DNA from: JADHLJ01 sp038146985
Lineage (GTDB): Bacteria > Pseudomonadota > Alphaproteobacteria > Thalassobaculales > Thalassobaculaceae
Direction of reading: 5' to 3'
DNA: 64,000 nt
Assembly: GCA_038146985.1 (NCBI GenBank)
Contig: JAYQSQ010000012.1
Coordinates: 62,001-126,000 of the forward strand
Under the pieces are notes generated by a model, which was not told the DNA's origin, did no database searches, and worked only from the letters and a program-made list of their open reading frames with translations. This document shows, one piece after another, positions 9,241-17,564 of the stretch; position 1 is the first letter of the stretch, and the number at the start of each line of letters is the position of its first letter. The translations under genes were made by a program, and so were the position numbers.

Positions 9241-9509
9241 AGAGGTAGCCGAAGGCCACGATAACTCCCCTCCTACACCGTCGCACCTGCGAAAGCAGGT
9301 GCTTTTATCACCAGCCGCGACGGTTCAGTTTTGATCCGCACATTTTACAATCCGAAAAGGCTGCCCATGTGGCCGCCAAAAGGTCCTGCTTTCGCAGGAC
9401 CGACGGAAATAGAGACCATCAAGTGCCAGACCGCACTCCCCGTTTTCCCTCCGCGCGGTTCTGCTTTAATCTGCCGGAACGAAACATGCGGCGAAACGGG
9501 AAACGCAAA
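9241..9509 (+). repeat. REP-like inverted doublet in the gpx-TPR gap
   Basis: Two arms face each other. The left (9278-9302) contains GCACCTGC-GAAA-GCAGGTGC after CCGTCG; the right (9381-9406) contains GTCCTGC-TTTC-GCAGGAC before CGACGG. Each is a perfect short hairpin with a tetraloop. The open reading frame of the following TPR gene can be extended back into this element, but that extension is repeat sequence and was not accepted as coding. Confidence 0.65.
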
Positions 9510-11162
9510 ATGGATTATTTCGATCTCGGCCAATATGGGCGAAAAATCCCCACCAAGTCGGCGGATGCTCAGACTTGGTTCGACCGCGGCCTGAACTGGA
9601 CCTTCGCCTATAATCACGGCGAGGCGGTCACCTGTTTCAAGAATGCCCTCGCGGCCGATCCGGGCTGCGCCATGGCCTATTGGGGTCTCGCCTACGCCGT
9701 CGGGCCGAACTACAACCTGCCCTGGCATCGCCTGGACCCGAAGGGACGCGCGCGGGCGCTGGAAGCCGCCTATGACGCCACCCAGGCGGCGCTCGCCAAT
9801 CTCGACGGCGCCACGGCGTTCGAGACGGCGATGATCCAGGCGCTGACCGCCCGCTATCCCCAGCGCGAGACGATCGAGGATCTGCGGCCCTGGGACAAGG
9901 CCTATACCAACGCGATGCGCGAGGTTCTTGCCGCTTATCCGAATGATCTGGAGGCGCGGGCGATCTTTGTGGAGGCGATCATGAATGAGACGCCCTGGAA
10001 GATGTGGGACCTGCCGACCGGCCAGGTTGCCAAGGGTGCCGGCACCGCCGAGGCCCGCGAAGTGCTGGAAAGCGCGTTCCGCGATCTGCCCGAAAGCTGG
10101 AACCATCCGGGCCTGCTGCATCTCTATGTGCACCTGATGGAGATGTCGCCGTTCCCGGAACTGGCGTTGAGAGCCGGTGACCGGCTGCGCGACATCATGC
10201 CGGACGGCGGGCACCTCACCCATATGCCGACCCATATCGACGTTCTGTGCGGTAATTACCGGGACGTGGTGGTCTACAACCAGAAAGCCATCGTCGCCGA
10301 CCGCGAGTACCTGAAGCGCAACGGCGCACTTAATGTCTATACGATGTACCGCACCCACAACCACCACTTCGTGATCTTCGGCGCCATGTTCCTCGGCCAG
10401 TTCACCCCGGCGATCGAGGCGGCCCAGGAACTGATCGACACCACGCCCGAGGAGGTATTGCGCATCCCCTCACCGCCCATGGCCGATTTCATCGAGGGAT
10501 ACTTCTCGATGAAGCAGCATGTGCTGATCCGCTTCGGCAAGTGGCACGAGATCCTGGCGCAGGACCTGCCCGAGGACCAGGAACTTTACTGTTCGACCAC
10601 GGCGATGATGCTTTATGCCAAGTGCGTCGCCCACTCAGCGCTCGGCAATGTCCCGGAGGCTGAGAAGGTTCGGGACGCGTTCCTCGCCGCGAAGGCGCGG
10701 GTTCCGAACACGCGCCGGGTCCATAACAATATCGTCCCGGATCTGCTCGATATCGCGGAAGAAATGCTGAACGGGGAGTTGGAGTATCGACGCGGCAACT
10801 ATGACGTCGCCTTCACCCATTTGCGCAAGTCGGTGGAGCTCGACGACAACCTGCCCTATGACGAGCCCTGGGGTTGGATGCAGCCGGCCCGTCACGCGCT
10901 TGGCGCCCTGCTGATGGAACAGGGGCATTTCGAGGAAGCCGAGGCGGTCTATCGCGCCGATCTCGGCCTCGACAAGACCTTGAGCCGGGCCTGCCAGCAT
11001 CCTGGCAACCTCTGGAGCCTGCACGGTCTGCACGAATGCCTGGTGCGGCGCAGCGAGAAAGTCGAAGCCATGCATATCAAGCAGCAACTCGACCTTGCGC
11101 TGGCCCGGGCCGAGGTTCAGGTCCACGCCTCCTGTTATTGTCGGCAAAAGGTTGCCGCGTGA
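9510..11162 (+). CDS. Tetratricopeptide-repeat protein
   Basis: A 550-residue soluble protein built of helical repeats. The N-terminal repeat is clear (SADAQTWFDRGLNWTFAYNH, then FKNALAADPGCAMAYWGLAY), followed by divergent repeats and a C-terminal TPR pair around DVAFTHLRKSVELDDNLPYD and EQGHFEEAEAVYRADLGLD. A His-rich centre (HLTHMPTHIDVL; YRTHNHHFVIFG) is notable and could bind metal, but this is a guess. The start at 9510 fits the first repeat; upstream codons fall in a repeat element. No signal peptide is visible. TPR proteins usually serve as scaffolds; partners are unknown. Confidence 0.75.
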   Translation: MDYFDLGQYGRKIPTKSADAQTWFDRGLNWTFAYNHGEAVTCFKNALAADPGCAMAYWGLAYAVGPNYNLPWHRLDPKGRARALEAAYDATQAALANLDGATAFETAMIQALTARYPQRETIEDLRPWDKAYTNAMREVLAAYPNDLEARAIFVEAIMNETPWKMWDLPTGQVAKGAGTAEAREVLESAFRDLPESWNHPGLLHLYVHLMEMSPFPELALRAGDRLRDIMPDGGHLTHMPTHIDVLCGNYRDVVVYNQKAIVADREYLKRNGALNVYTMYRTHNHHFVIFGAMFLGQFTPAIEAAQELIDTTPEEVLRIPSPPMADFIEGYFSMKQHVLIRFGKWHEILAQDLPEDQELYCSTTAMMLYAKCVAHSALGNVPEAEKVRDAFLAAKARVPNTRRVHNNIVPDLLDIAEEMLNGELEYRRGNYDVAFTHLRKSVELDDNLPYDEPWGWMQPARHALGALLMEQGHFEEAEAVYRADLGLDKTLSRACQHPGNLWSLHGLHECLVRRSEKVEAMHIKQQLDLALARAEVQVHASCYCRQKVAA

Positions 11163-11186
11163 TATGCGGCGCCGGGCGCTCCCAGG

Positions 11187-11813
11187 ATGATGATCGAAGC
11201 GCTGATCTCGGCGTTCGTCACGCTGCTCGTGGTGATCGACCCGATCGGCGTGGCGCCGCTTTTCATGTCTCTGACGCCGACGGTACCGCCGGCCGAGAGG
11301 CGCTAGCTGGCGCTGAAAGGCGTCGGCATCGGCGCCGGCATCCTGTTCGTCTTCGGCCTGTTAGGCGAGGCTTTGCTGGAGGCGCTGGGGATCGGCATTC
11401 CGGCCTTCAGGATCGCCGGCGGAATATTGCTCGTGCTGCTCTCCATCGACATGCTGATGGCGCGGGACAGCGGGCTGCGCAACACGACCGAAGACGAGGC
11501 AGCCGAAGGCGCTAAGCGTGCGGACATCTCGGTCTTTCCCCTGGCCATTACACTGATCGCCGGCCCCGGCGCGATGACCACGATCGTCCTGCTCATGGGC
11601 AAGGTGGAGGGCGACCGGATCATGCAGGCGGCGGTGCTTGCCACCATGGCGGTGGTGCTGATTCTGACCCTTGTCTGCCTGCTCGCCGCCGGAACCCTGA
11701 TCAAGCTGCTCGGCGTCACGGGCGTCAACGTCGTCACGCGCGTCTTCGGCATCATCACGATGGCACTTGGCGTGCAATTCGTGATCGACGGGGTAACGAA
11801 GGTTCTGGGGTAA
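11187..11813 (+). pseudogene. MarC-family integral membrane protein with in-frame TAG
   Basis: Read through, this is a 208-residue MarC/UPF0056 membrane protein with about six membrane helices: LISAFVTLLVVIDPIGVAPL at the start, FRIAGGILLVLLSIDMLMA in the middle and FPLAITLIAGPGAMTTIVLL, the family signature, later. A TAG at 11304-11306 interrupts the frame after PPAERR. A single C-to-T change from CAG (Gln) would explain it, and everything after it is intact and in frame. The gene therefore looks like a recent nonsense mutant or a base-call error. MarC function is poorly defined. Confidence 0.75.
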
Positions 11814-11825
11814 GCTTCATCTTCT

Positions 11826-11880
11826 ACCGTATCCCCGACGAAGGGCGGAGCCCATCCCTGGGGCCCGTCACCGTGACGGG
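11826..11880 (+). repeat. Palindromic repeat of the GTATCCCCGAC type
   Basis: The stretch begins CCGTATCCCCGACGAAGG and ends with an almost perfect hairpin CCCGTCAC-C-GTGACGGG at 11864-11880. The first part recurs at 32703 and, reversed, at 32825-32851, with a diverged relative at 36872-36906. It lies just after marC and could stop transcription, although there is no T tract. Confidence 0.5.
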
Positions 11881-12034
11881 TCGTTGATCACTTTCAAAGC
11901 TCCGGGCAATTGCTCTGCCATCCCTCGCCCGCATCCTATGCAGGCGTCGGCCCCGGCCTGCGCCGAGGATGCGTTGTGTCGCCCGCCCTGCCATGCTTCC
12001 ATGGCAATATCCAGACCGGCAATGGATCATCATC

Positions 12035-13171
12035 ATGACCGACACGCCCCGCGTTTTTGCCTCCGCCAACAATTTCGAGGAGAATTGGCGCGAGAATGCC
12101 GACGCTCTAGCACGGGATCTGGCCGGGGCCGAGGGCACGCTCGGCATACTCTATACGGCTGAGAGTTTCGCGCCCCATCTCGACGGCATGCTTGCGGTGC
12201 TGCGGGAGAAGACCGGAATCGCCGCTTGGGCCGCGGCGGCGGGTTACGGCGTGATCGCGGCGGGCGAAGAGCATTTCGGCATACCCGGCGCGGCGGCACT
12301 GGTTCTCGACCTGCCGGCCAGTGGTTACCGGCTGTTTTCCGGCGGCGCCGACACGGGCGAACGGCTGGCCGCCAATCACGCGGACTGGATCGCCGAGGCG
12401 GCAATGCCGCTCGCGCTGGCCCATGTCGACCCAAGGCACCGCGATGCCATGACCGCGGTTGAGGAAATGGCGACGCACACTGGCGGATTTCTGATCGGCG
12501 GACTGACCGCAGCGTCCGGCGAGGCGCCGCACCAGGCGGGAGGCGCGGTGAAAGCCGGCGCCGGCTGCCTCAGCGGCGTCGCGTTCTCGCCCTTGGCGGT
12601 AGAGATGGCGACGGCGCTAAGCCAGGGCTGTACCCCGCTCGGCGAGGCGCACACCGTCACCCAGGCCCAGGACAACATTCTTATCGAACTGGACGGGCGC
12701 CCGGCGCTCGATGTGATGATCGAGGAGATCGGGCCCGAACTGGCGTCGGATCTGCGGCGGATCGGCGGCATCGTCTTTGCCGCCCTACCCGTCCCCGGCT
12801 CCGACACCGCCGACTATACCGTGCGAAATCTCGTTGGCCTCGATCCCGAGCACAAGGCAGTCGCCATTGCCCAGGTCGTTCCCGAGGGTGACCCGGTTCT
12901 GTTCTGCCGCCGCGACCGGGACAGCGCAGTCGAGGACATGCGTCGGATGACCGGCGATCTGAAACGGCGGGTCGGCAACCGGCCGATCCGGGGCGGGCTC
13001 TACATCTCCTGTGCCGCGCGAGGGCCGAACCAGTTCGCCGCGCCGGATCGCGAGACCGACATCATCCGTGAGACGCTTGGCGATTTTCCGATGGCCGGCT
13101 TCTTTGCCAACGGCGAGATCAGCCGGGACCGGATCTACGCCTATACCGGGGTCCTCACGCTGTTTCTCTGA
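12035..13171 (+). CDS. FIST signal-transduction domain protein
   Basis: A 378-residue soluble protein with the FIST_N and FIST_C pattern. The N-terminal half includes TLGILYTAESFAPHLDGML and VIAAGEEHFGIPGAAALVLD; a Gly-rich turn HTGGFLIGGLTAASG is central. The C-terminal half ends with the typical FIST_C closure ISCAARGPNQF, then MAGFFANGEISRD and YTGVLTLFL. FIST is thought to be a small-ligand sensor domain, possibly for amino acids, and is often fused to output modules; here it stands alone. Its 3' end overlaps the convergent TPR gene by 17 bp. Start chosen at MTDTPRVFASA. Confidence 0.85.
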   Translation: MTDTPRVFASANNFEENWRENADALARDLAGAEGTLGILYTAESFAPHLDGMLAVLREKTGIAAWAAAAGYGVIAAGEEHFGIPGAAALVLDLPASGYRLFSGGADTGERLAANHADWIAEAAMPLALAHVDPRHRDAMTAVEEMATHTGGFLIGGLTAASGEAPHQAGGAVKAGAGCLSGVAFSPLAVEMATALSQGCTPLGEAHTVTQAQDNILIELDGRPALDVMIEEIGPELASDLRRIGGIVFAALPVPGSDTADYTVRNLVGLDPEHKAVAIAQVVPEGDPVLFCRRDRDSAVEDMRRMTGDLKRRVGNRPIRGGLYISCAARGPNQFAAPDRETDIIRETLGDFPMAGFFANGEISRDRIYAYTGVLTLFL

Positions 13172-14063
13172 CAACGGACGGCAGACGGAAATCGCGCGAC
13201 GTCGCGGATAATCTCAAGACTTCGGCCCGTACGGCGAGCCCAGGCGCGATAAGGCACGCGCGGGCAAGCGTGTCTTCGGATTCCTCGAAGGCCTCCATGG
13301 CCCAATACGCGCGCGCCAGGTCGAACCATCCGGCATCCCGTGACGGATCCATGAGAAGCGCCTTGCGAAAAAGCTGCACCGAAGGAGCATAACGGCGCTG
13401 CGAGACCAGGAGCCGGCCCAGCCCCGCGAGAACCTCTGGGTCCCGGGGCGCCAGGACTTGCAACCGTCTGACCTGTCTTCTCGCCCCTTCGGTGTGATCC
13501 TGCCGCGCGAGCGCCCGTGAAAGCAACGAGTATCCCAAGGGACTGGCGGCGGAGGTCGCGACGAAGCAACGGGCGACGTGAATGCAGGCGGCGAGCCGGT
13601 CGAGTTCGAACAGAGTCCACATCCAGATAAGCAGATCCTGACTCGCCGGAGCGACGATGTGGCGGGACCAGCCGAGGACCCGCGCCGCGGTTTCATGGTT
13701 CCGGTTCTGGAAGGCGGCGGAAGCCAGCAATCTGTGCGCATTGGCAGTGCCGGGAGCCAGCAGCAGCGCCGCCCGGGCATGGCGCTGGGCTTCACGGAAC
13801 GCGGCGCGCCGATAGGCCGCGTCCGCCGCCTGGAAATGGATCCGGGCATCCTGCGGACCGGCGCACAAGGCCCGCCCCAACAGTTTCGTGCCGGATCGCG
13901 GATTCCCTGATCGGGATGCCTGGCCACCGAGCGAGAGATAAACACCCGAAAACGCCGGACTGAAAGTTGCCAGACGCCGCTGCGCCACCGTCGCGTCGCC
14001 GCCGTTTTTCGCCTCGGCAACCACGGCTGCGAGCAGGCTTTCATGGGAGATGCCCGCGGTCAT
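13155..14063 (-). CDS. TPR-repeat protein coupled to a surface-carbohydrate gene
   Basis: A 302-residue protein with several 34-residue helical repeats, best seen in GRALCAGPQDARIHFQAADA, AALLLAPGTANAHRLLASAA, LQVLAPRDPEVLAGLGRLL and KALLMDPSRDAGWFDLARAY. The start ATG at 14063 overlaps the stop of the upstream carbohydrate gene in an ATGA arrangement, which points to translational coupling and joint function. No signal peptide is seen. TPR proteins of this type often organise polysaccharide assembly, which would fit the neighbour, but that is inferred from context only. Confidence 0.75.
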   Translation of the reverse strand: MTAGISHESLLAAVVAEAKNGGDATVAQRRLATFSPAFSGVYLSLGGQASRSGNPRSGTKLLGRALCAGPQDARIHFQAADAAYRRAAFREAQRHARAALLLAPGTANAHRLLASAAFQNRNHETAARVLGWSRHIVAPASQDLLIWMWTLFELDRLAACIHVARCFVATSAASPLGYSLLSRALARQDHTEGARRQVRRLQVLAPRDPEVLAGLGRLLVSQRRYAPSVQLFRKALLMDPSRDAGWFDLARAYWAMEAFEESEDTLARACLIAPGLAVRAEVLRLSATSRDFRLPSVVRETA

Positions 14064-15412
14064 TGTCTTGCCTCTACCCGCCCCCGCATCCGAAGCATCC
14101 AAGGTCCCGCAAGCTCAATGTCGAAAGAGGTATCCAGGCCGAGCTGCTCGCGGGTCTTCGTTGCCGCGTCGCGTGCCGCTCCCACCTCGAAGAACGATGG
14201 CTCCACCTTCGTGGCGTCGACCTGCGTCACCCGGAACGGGGCACGGCCCGGCACCCGATTTCCGAAGGCCGGAGATCGCCGGCGCAGCACGTCCAGAGCA
14301 TCGACCACGCGTTTCGCGGCGAGGCTGTTCGGCTCGGTGTGCACATGCGCCGCCAGGTTGGCCGCGAACCGGCGGCTTTCTTGCGGGTCGGCAACCGTTC
14401 GGTCGGCCACGCCGATGATGGCCCCGACCGCGCTTTCCTCATCCTCGAACACCCGGTTTACCAGGTTCGAGGTGAAGATATCGTTCCAGGGACTGCGGTG
14501 CGTGCATAAAGAGAACACCTGGCCGCCGAGAAGATACCCTTCCAGCCCTGTCGTCGAGCTGGAATGAACCAGGAGCCGAGCCGCCAGCCCCCATGCCCGA
14601 TGATCGCCTTCTCGGATGATCTCAACCCCGGGAACGCCGGCGAGGCCGATGCGCCAATGCTCGATATTCTCGGCGGGATGCGGCCGCACCACCATGCGCC
14701 AGGGAAACCGCTCGGCCCGGAGCATCGCAATCACCCGAAGCATCGCCGCGAGATTGCCGCGCTCCCAGGTCAAGCGGGAGAGATGCCGGGCGACATCCGC
14801 CCGCTTCCTCGCATCGACGGTCCCGACCCGCTCGCTCACCTCCAGAAAGGACACCGCATCGCCTCGCCGAGGGTTCACCGCGCCGAAATTTGTGTTGAAG
14901 AGAACGAAGTCACCCCACCGGCTTCTGATCTCGTCCGCTTTCTGCCGGATCTTGCGAGAGAATGGCGGGCGCAGGAGATCCGCTCTCGGGTTTCCGGTTA
15001 TCTCGATCCACCCATCGCGCGAGGGATGATGGGCGGCCATGCAATCGGCGTGGAAAGTACCCTGGGCCAGCAGCAGATCGCAGGCCTCCGCCGAACGGCG
15101 ATCCCACATCGATAGTATTTCCTCGCGGTTGGAAATCCCGAAGGCCTCTTCATCGATGATCGCGACCTGAAATCCGGCGTCCTTGGCCCGCCGCATGCGG
15201 AGCGCCTGGGCCGCGTTGCCGCCCTTGAAAAGGATGATCCCCGGCTCAAGCAGGGTCAGGTTTTCCCAGACCATCCATTGCGGCGCGATGACGACATCGA
15301 AGCCTTGATCGATAGCCAGGCTGGCGATCAGAATCCGGCTTTCGAACTCGCGCGGCGCTTCTTCGATCAGCAAGTAAAGGCGGGTCGGCACCGCGTCTGG
15401 ATTGTCTTGCAC
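14060..15412 (-). CDS. Surface carbohydrate biosynthesis-type protein
   Basis: A 450-residue protein with a layout like the 'surface carbohydrate biosynthesis' group related to GT-B/polyglycerol-type glycosyltransferases. The first half begins LYLLIEEAPREFESRILIAS and contains GIILFKGGN and AQGTFHADCM. The second half contains the phosphate/nucleotide-binding style motif VVRPHPAENIEHW and LLVHSSSTTGLEGYLLG, as in CDP-glycerol transferases. It probably works in the cytoplasm on capsule or glycan assembly. The start is GTG at 15412, without a strong ribosome site. It is the first gene of a two-gene unit with the TPR gene. Confidence 0.65.
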   Translation of the reverse strand: MQDNPDAVPTRLYLLIEEAPREFESRILIASLAIDQGFDVVIAPQWMVWENLTLLEPGIILFKGGNAAQALRMRRAKDAGFQVAIIDEEAFGISNREEILSMWDRRSAEACDLLLAQGTFHADCMAAHHPSRDGWIEITGNPRADLLRPPFSRKIRQKADEIRSRWGDFVLFNTNFGAVNPRRGDAVSFLEVSERVGTVDARKRADVARHLSRLTWERGNLAAMLRVIAMLRAERFPWRMVVRPHPAENIEHWRIGLAGVPGVEIIREGDHRAWGLAARLLVHSSSTTGLEGYLLGGQVFSLCTHRSPWNDIFTSNLVNRVFEDEESAVGAIIGVADRTVADPQESRRFAANLAAHVHTEPNSLAAKRVVDALDVLRRRSPAFGNRVPGRAPFRVTQVDATKVEPSFFEVGAARDAATKTREQLGLDTSFDIELAGPWMLRMRGRVEARQ

Positions 15413-15539
15413 GACCGCTTAAGCCTCCGAACTAGCCCTGATTCAGCGTCAAGGTTAGACTTGCACTCCATCGGCCCGCAGTATCGCCTGCGGCTTTCGG
15501 ACGGGCAAGCAAGCCAACATCCGCGTGGGAAGGAAACCG

Positions 15540-16346
15540 ATGACCGACACCCCTATCCACGAGGTATACGCGATCCGTTACGGCGAGCAGAAGCTGCGGC
15601 CCGAGGGCTCGACCTTTATCGGCGGTGATCCGGCGAAGATGATCCGGGGACTGGATTTCTTCACCTATGTCGTCAAGGGTCCCTCGGGCACCTTCGTCGT
15701 CGATACCGGCATGAAGGCGGATCTTTCCGGCGAGGGCGGCCGCGAGTTTCTGATCGAGCCGGCCGAGGTGCTCTCAAGAATCGGCATCGATCCAAAGACC
15801 GTGGACAAGGTGCTGCTGACCCATGCCCATTTCGACCATGTCGGTAATCTCGACCATTATCCAAATGCGCATTTCACCCTGCACGAGGAGGAGATGATTT
15901 CGATCACCGGGCCGGACATGACCTACGCGCCCTTCAAGATCGCCTACCACAAGCGCGACACGACCCGGCTGGTCGAACTGCTCTACGAGGAAAGGCTGTC
16001 CTTCTATACCGAGAAAGTGACTCCGGTGGCGCCGGGCATCGAGTTCCATCTCGTCGGTGGCCATGCGCGCGGTCAATTGGTGCTGCGTGTCCATACCAGG
16101 CGCGGCTGGATCGTTCTGGCCTCGGACGCGGTGCATCTCTACGAGGAAGTCGAAAGCGAGCGGCCGTTCGCGATCTTCTACGATCTGAAGGACATGATCG
16201 ACGGCTACCGGACCTGCGTCGAGCTCGCCGGGGGCATCGACCGCCTGATTTCCGGTCATGATCCCAAGGTGACCGACTGGTACCCCGCCATCGCGCCGGA
16301 ATTCGAAGGCATGGTGCTCGACCTCACGGCATCGCCGCAGAGATGA
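15540..16346 (+). CDS. Metallo-beta-lactamase-fold hydrolase, N-acyl homoserine lactonase-like
   Basis: A 268-residue MBL-fold enzyme. The dinuclear zinc motif is complete in LLTHAHFDHVGNLD (H-x-H-x-D-H), followed by a third His in LVGGHARGQLVLRV, the bridging Asp in VLASDAVHLYEE and a last His in LISGHDPKV. The order and length are those of the AiiA-like lactonases, so hydrolysis of lactone or another ester is likely. An actual quorum-quenching role is not shown. GGGAAGGAAACCG precedes the ATG at 15540. The next gene (SET-like) begins 38 bp downstream on the same strand. Confidence 0.82.
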   Translation: MTDTPIHEVYAIRYGEQKLRPEGSTFIGGDPAKMIRGLDFFTYVVKGPSGTFVVDTGMKADLSGEGGREFLIEPAEVLSRIGIDPKTVDKVLLTHAHFDHVGNLDHYPNAHFTLHEEEMISITGPDMTYAPFKIAYHKRDTTRLVELLYEERLSFYTEKVTPVAPGIEFHLVGGHARGQLVLRVHTRRGWIVLASDAVHLYEEVESERPFAIFYDLKDMIDGYRTCVELAGGIDRLISGHDPKVTDWYPAIAPEFEGMVLDLTASPQR

Positions 16347-16384
16347 CGCGGCGCGCCGAGTCCAGTTACGCGGACTGAAACCGG

Positions 16385-17557
16385 ATGGTCGCGGTCGAAT
16401 GTGACGATCCGGCCCTGAAACGAGCCTTGCAGACCCATGCGGAAATCCTGCTCGCGCAAGGTGGCGGCATCGCGCCCGGCTTGGTCATACGCGCTACAGG
16501 CGGCGAGATCTCCATCGCTCATCCCGATCCACTGCCCCACGGCGCGCCTCTCATCACCGTTCCCGATGCCAGCCTGGTTCGGATCGATGAGGCGGGCCTG
16601 GTGCGACAAGGCGGAGATATCGTCCCTGCCCTGGCGGCCTCGGCGCTCACCCCGGAGCAACGCCGCATACTCGAGACGCAATGCGCGGTCTTCAATCTCG
16701 CCTGCAAGATCGCGAAGACCCGCTCCAGCCTTCCCCAATTCATCTACCACGACACCCCGGATCTGCTTGCCGCACTGACGGAGCGCGAGATCCCTCCATC
16801 GGGGAAAAGCACCACGCCCCGAGCCGCCCGCGCCGGCGAGGATCCGCTGGCTGCCTTTCTTGCGTCCCGTGTGCTCCTGTGGCGCGAGCCCGGCCGGCCG
16901 GAGAGGTCTTCCCGCGTGCTGATGAGCCTGATCGACTATTTCGACCATCATTCGGACGGCGCGTCGTACGATGCCCGGGAAAATCCGCCGCGCCTGGCTG
17001 TACGCTCGGCGCGGACGGGGGCGGCGGATGCGGCCTGTCACGTGAACTACAGCGCCGGTGACGCGCATGCGATGTTCATGACCCACGGTTTCATCGACAC
17101 CAGCGCGTCATACACCCGGCTCTGTCGGTTTGACGTCGCCGTTCCCGGTTTCGGCACTCTGCAGGCCAAACCCGGACGGCCTCGCACCGATCTGCCCAAG
17201 GGGCCGGAAAGAGACGCCGAACGCGATTTCCCGACGCCTGCGGTAAAGATCCTCGCGCCTGACAGGATCGAGGTCTCGAATCTCGTCATCAAGCGAACCA
17301 AAGGCCGGTCGGTGCTGCGGCGCGGGCTCGCGATCGCACTGCTGCATTGGCTCCAAAAGCTCGAGCAGGCCGAAGCGTCCAGGATCATCGACCAACTGGA
17401 AGCCGATATCCTCGAGAAGACCCGCGCCTACTACACGAGCCTGCGCGGGCTTGCCGCCGCATCAGGCGCGCTGATCAACCCACGGCCAGTCATCGACCTC
17501 GCCGACCATCAGCACGCGGTCATCCGGCGCTATATCGACGAGACTGGGCCGGTTTAA
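16385..17557 (+). CDS. SET-domain-like (Rubisco LSMT/SETD-type) protein, tentative
   Basis: A 390-residue protein that I cannot place with certainty. The central region resembles the end of a SET domain in the SETD/Rubisco-LSMT group: VLMSLIDYFDHHSDGAS sits where these have an Asp-x-x-Asn-His segment, and VNYSAGDAHAMFMTHGFID matches the pattern 'YG-x-x-N-x-x-L-x-x-x-YGF-x-D'. The C-terminal part is helical, as in the LSMT substrate-binding domain, and includes LEKTRAYYTSLRGLA. Against it, the Asn-His pair is not conserved. If correct it would transfer methyl groups from AdoMet to protein Lys or His. It ends 7 bp from the convergent gamma-glutamyltransferase. Confidence 0.5.
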   Translation: MVAVECDDPALKRALQTHAEILLAQGGGIAPGLVIRATGGEISIAHPDPLPHGAPLITVPDASLVRIDEAGLVRQGGDIVPALAASALTPEQRRILETQCAVFNLACKIAKTRSSLPQFIYHDTPDLLAALTEREIPPSGKSTTPRAARAGEDPLAAFLASRVLLWREPGRPERSSRVLMSLIDYFDHHSDGASYDARENPPRLAVRSARTGAADAACHVNYSAGDAHAMFMTHGFIDTSASYTRLCRFDVAVPGFGTLQAKPGRPRTDLPKGPERDAERDFPTPAVKILAPDRIEVSNLVIKRTKGRSVLRRGLAIALLHWLQKLEQAEASRIIDQLEADILEKTRAYYTSLRGLAAASGALINPRPVIDLADHQHAVIRRYIDETGPV

Positions 17558-17564
17558 CCGACAC

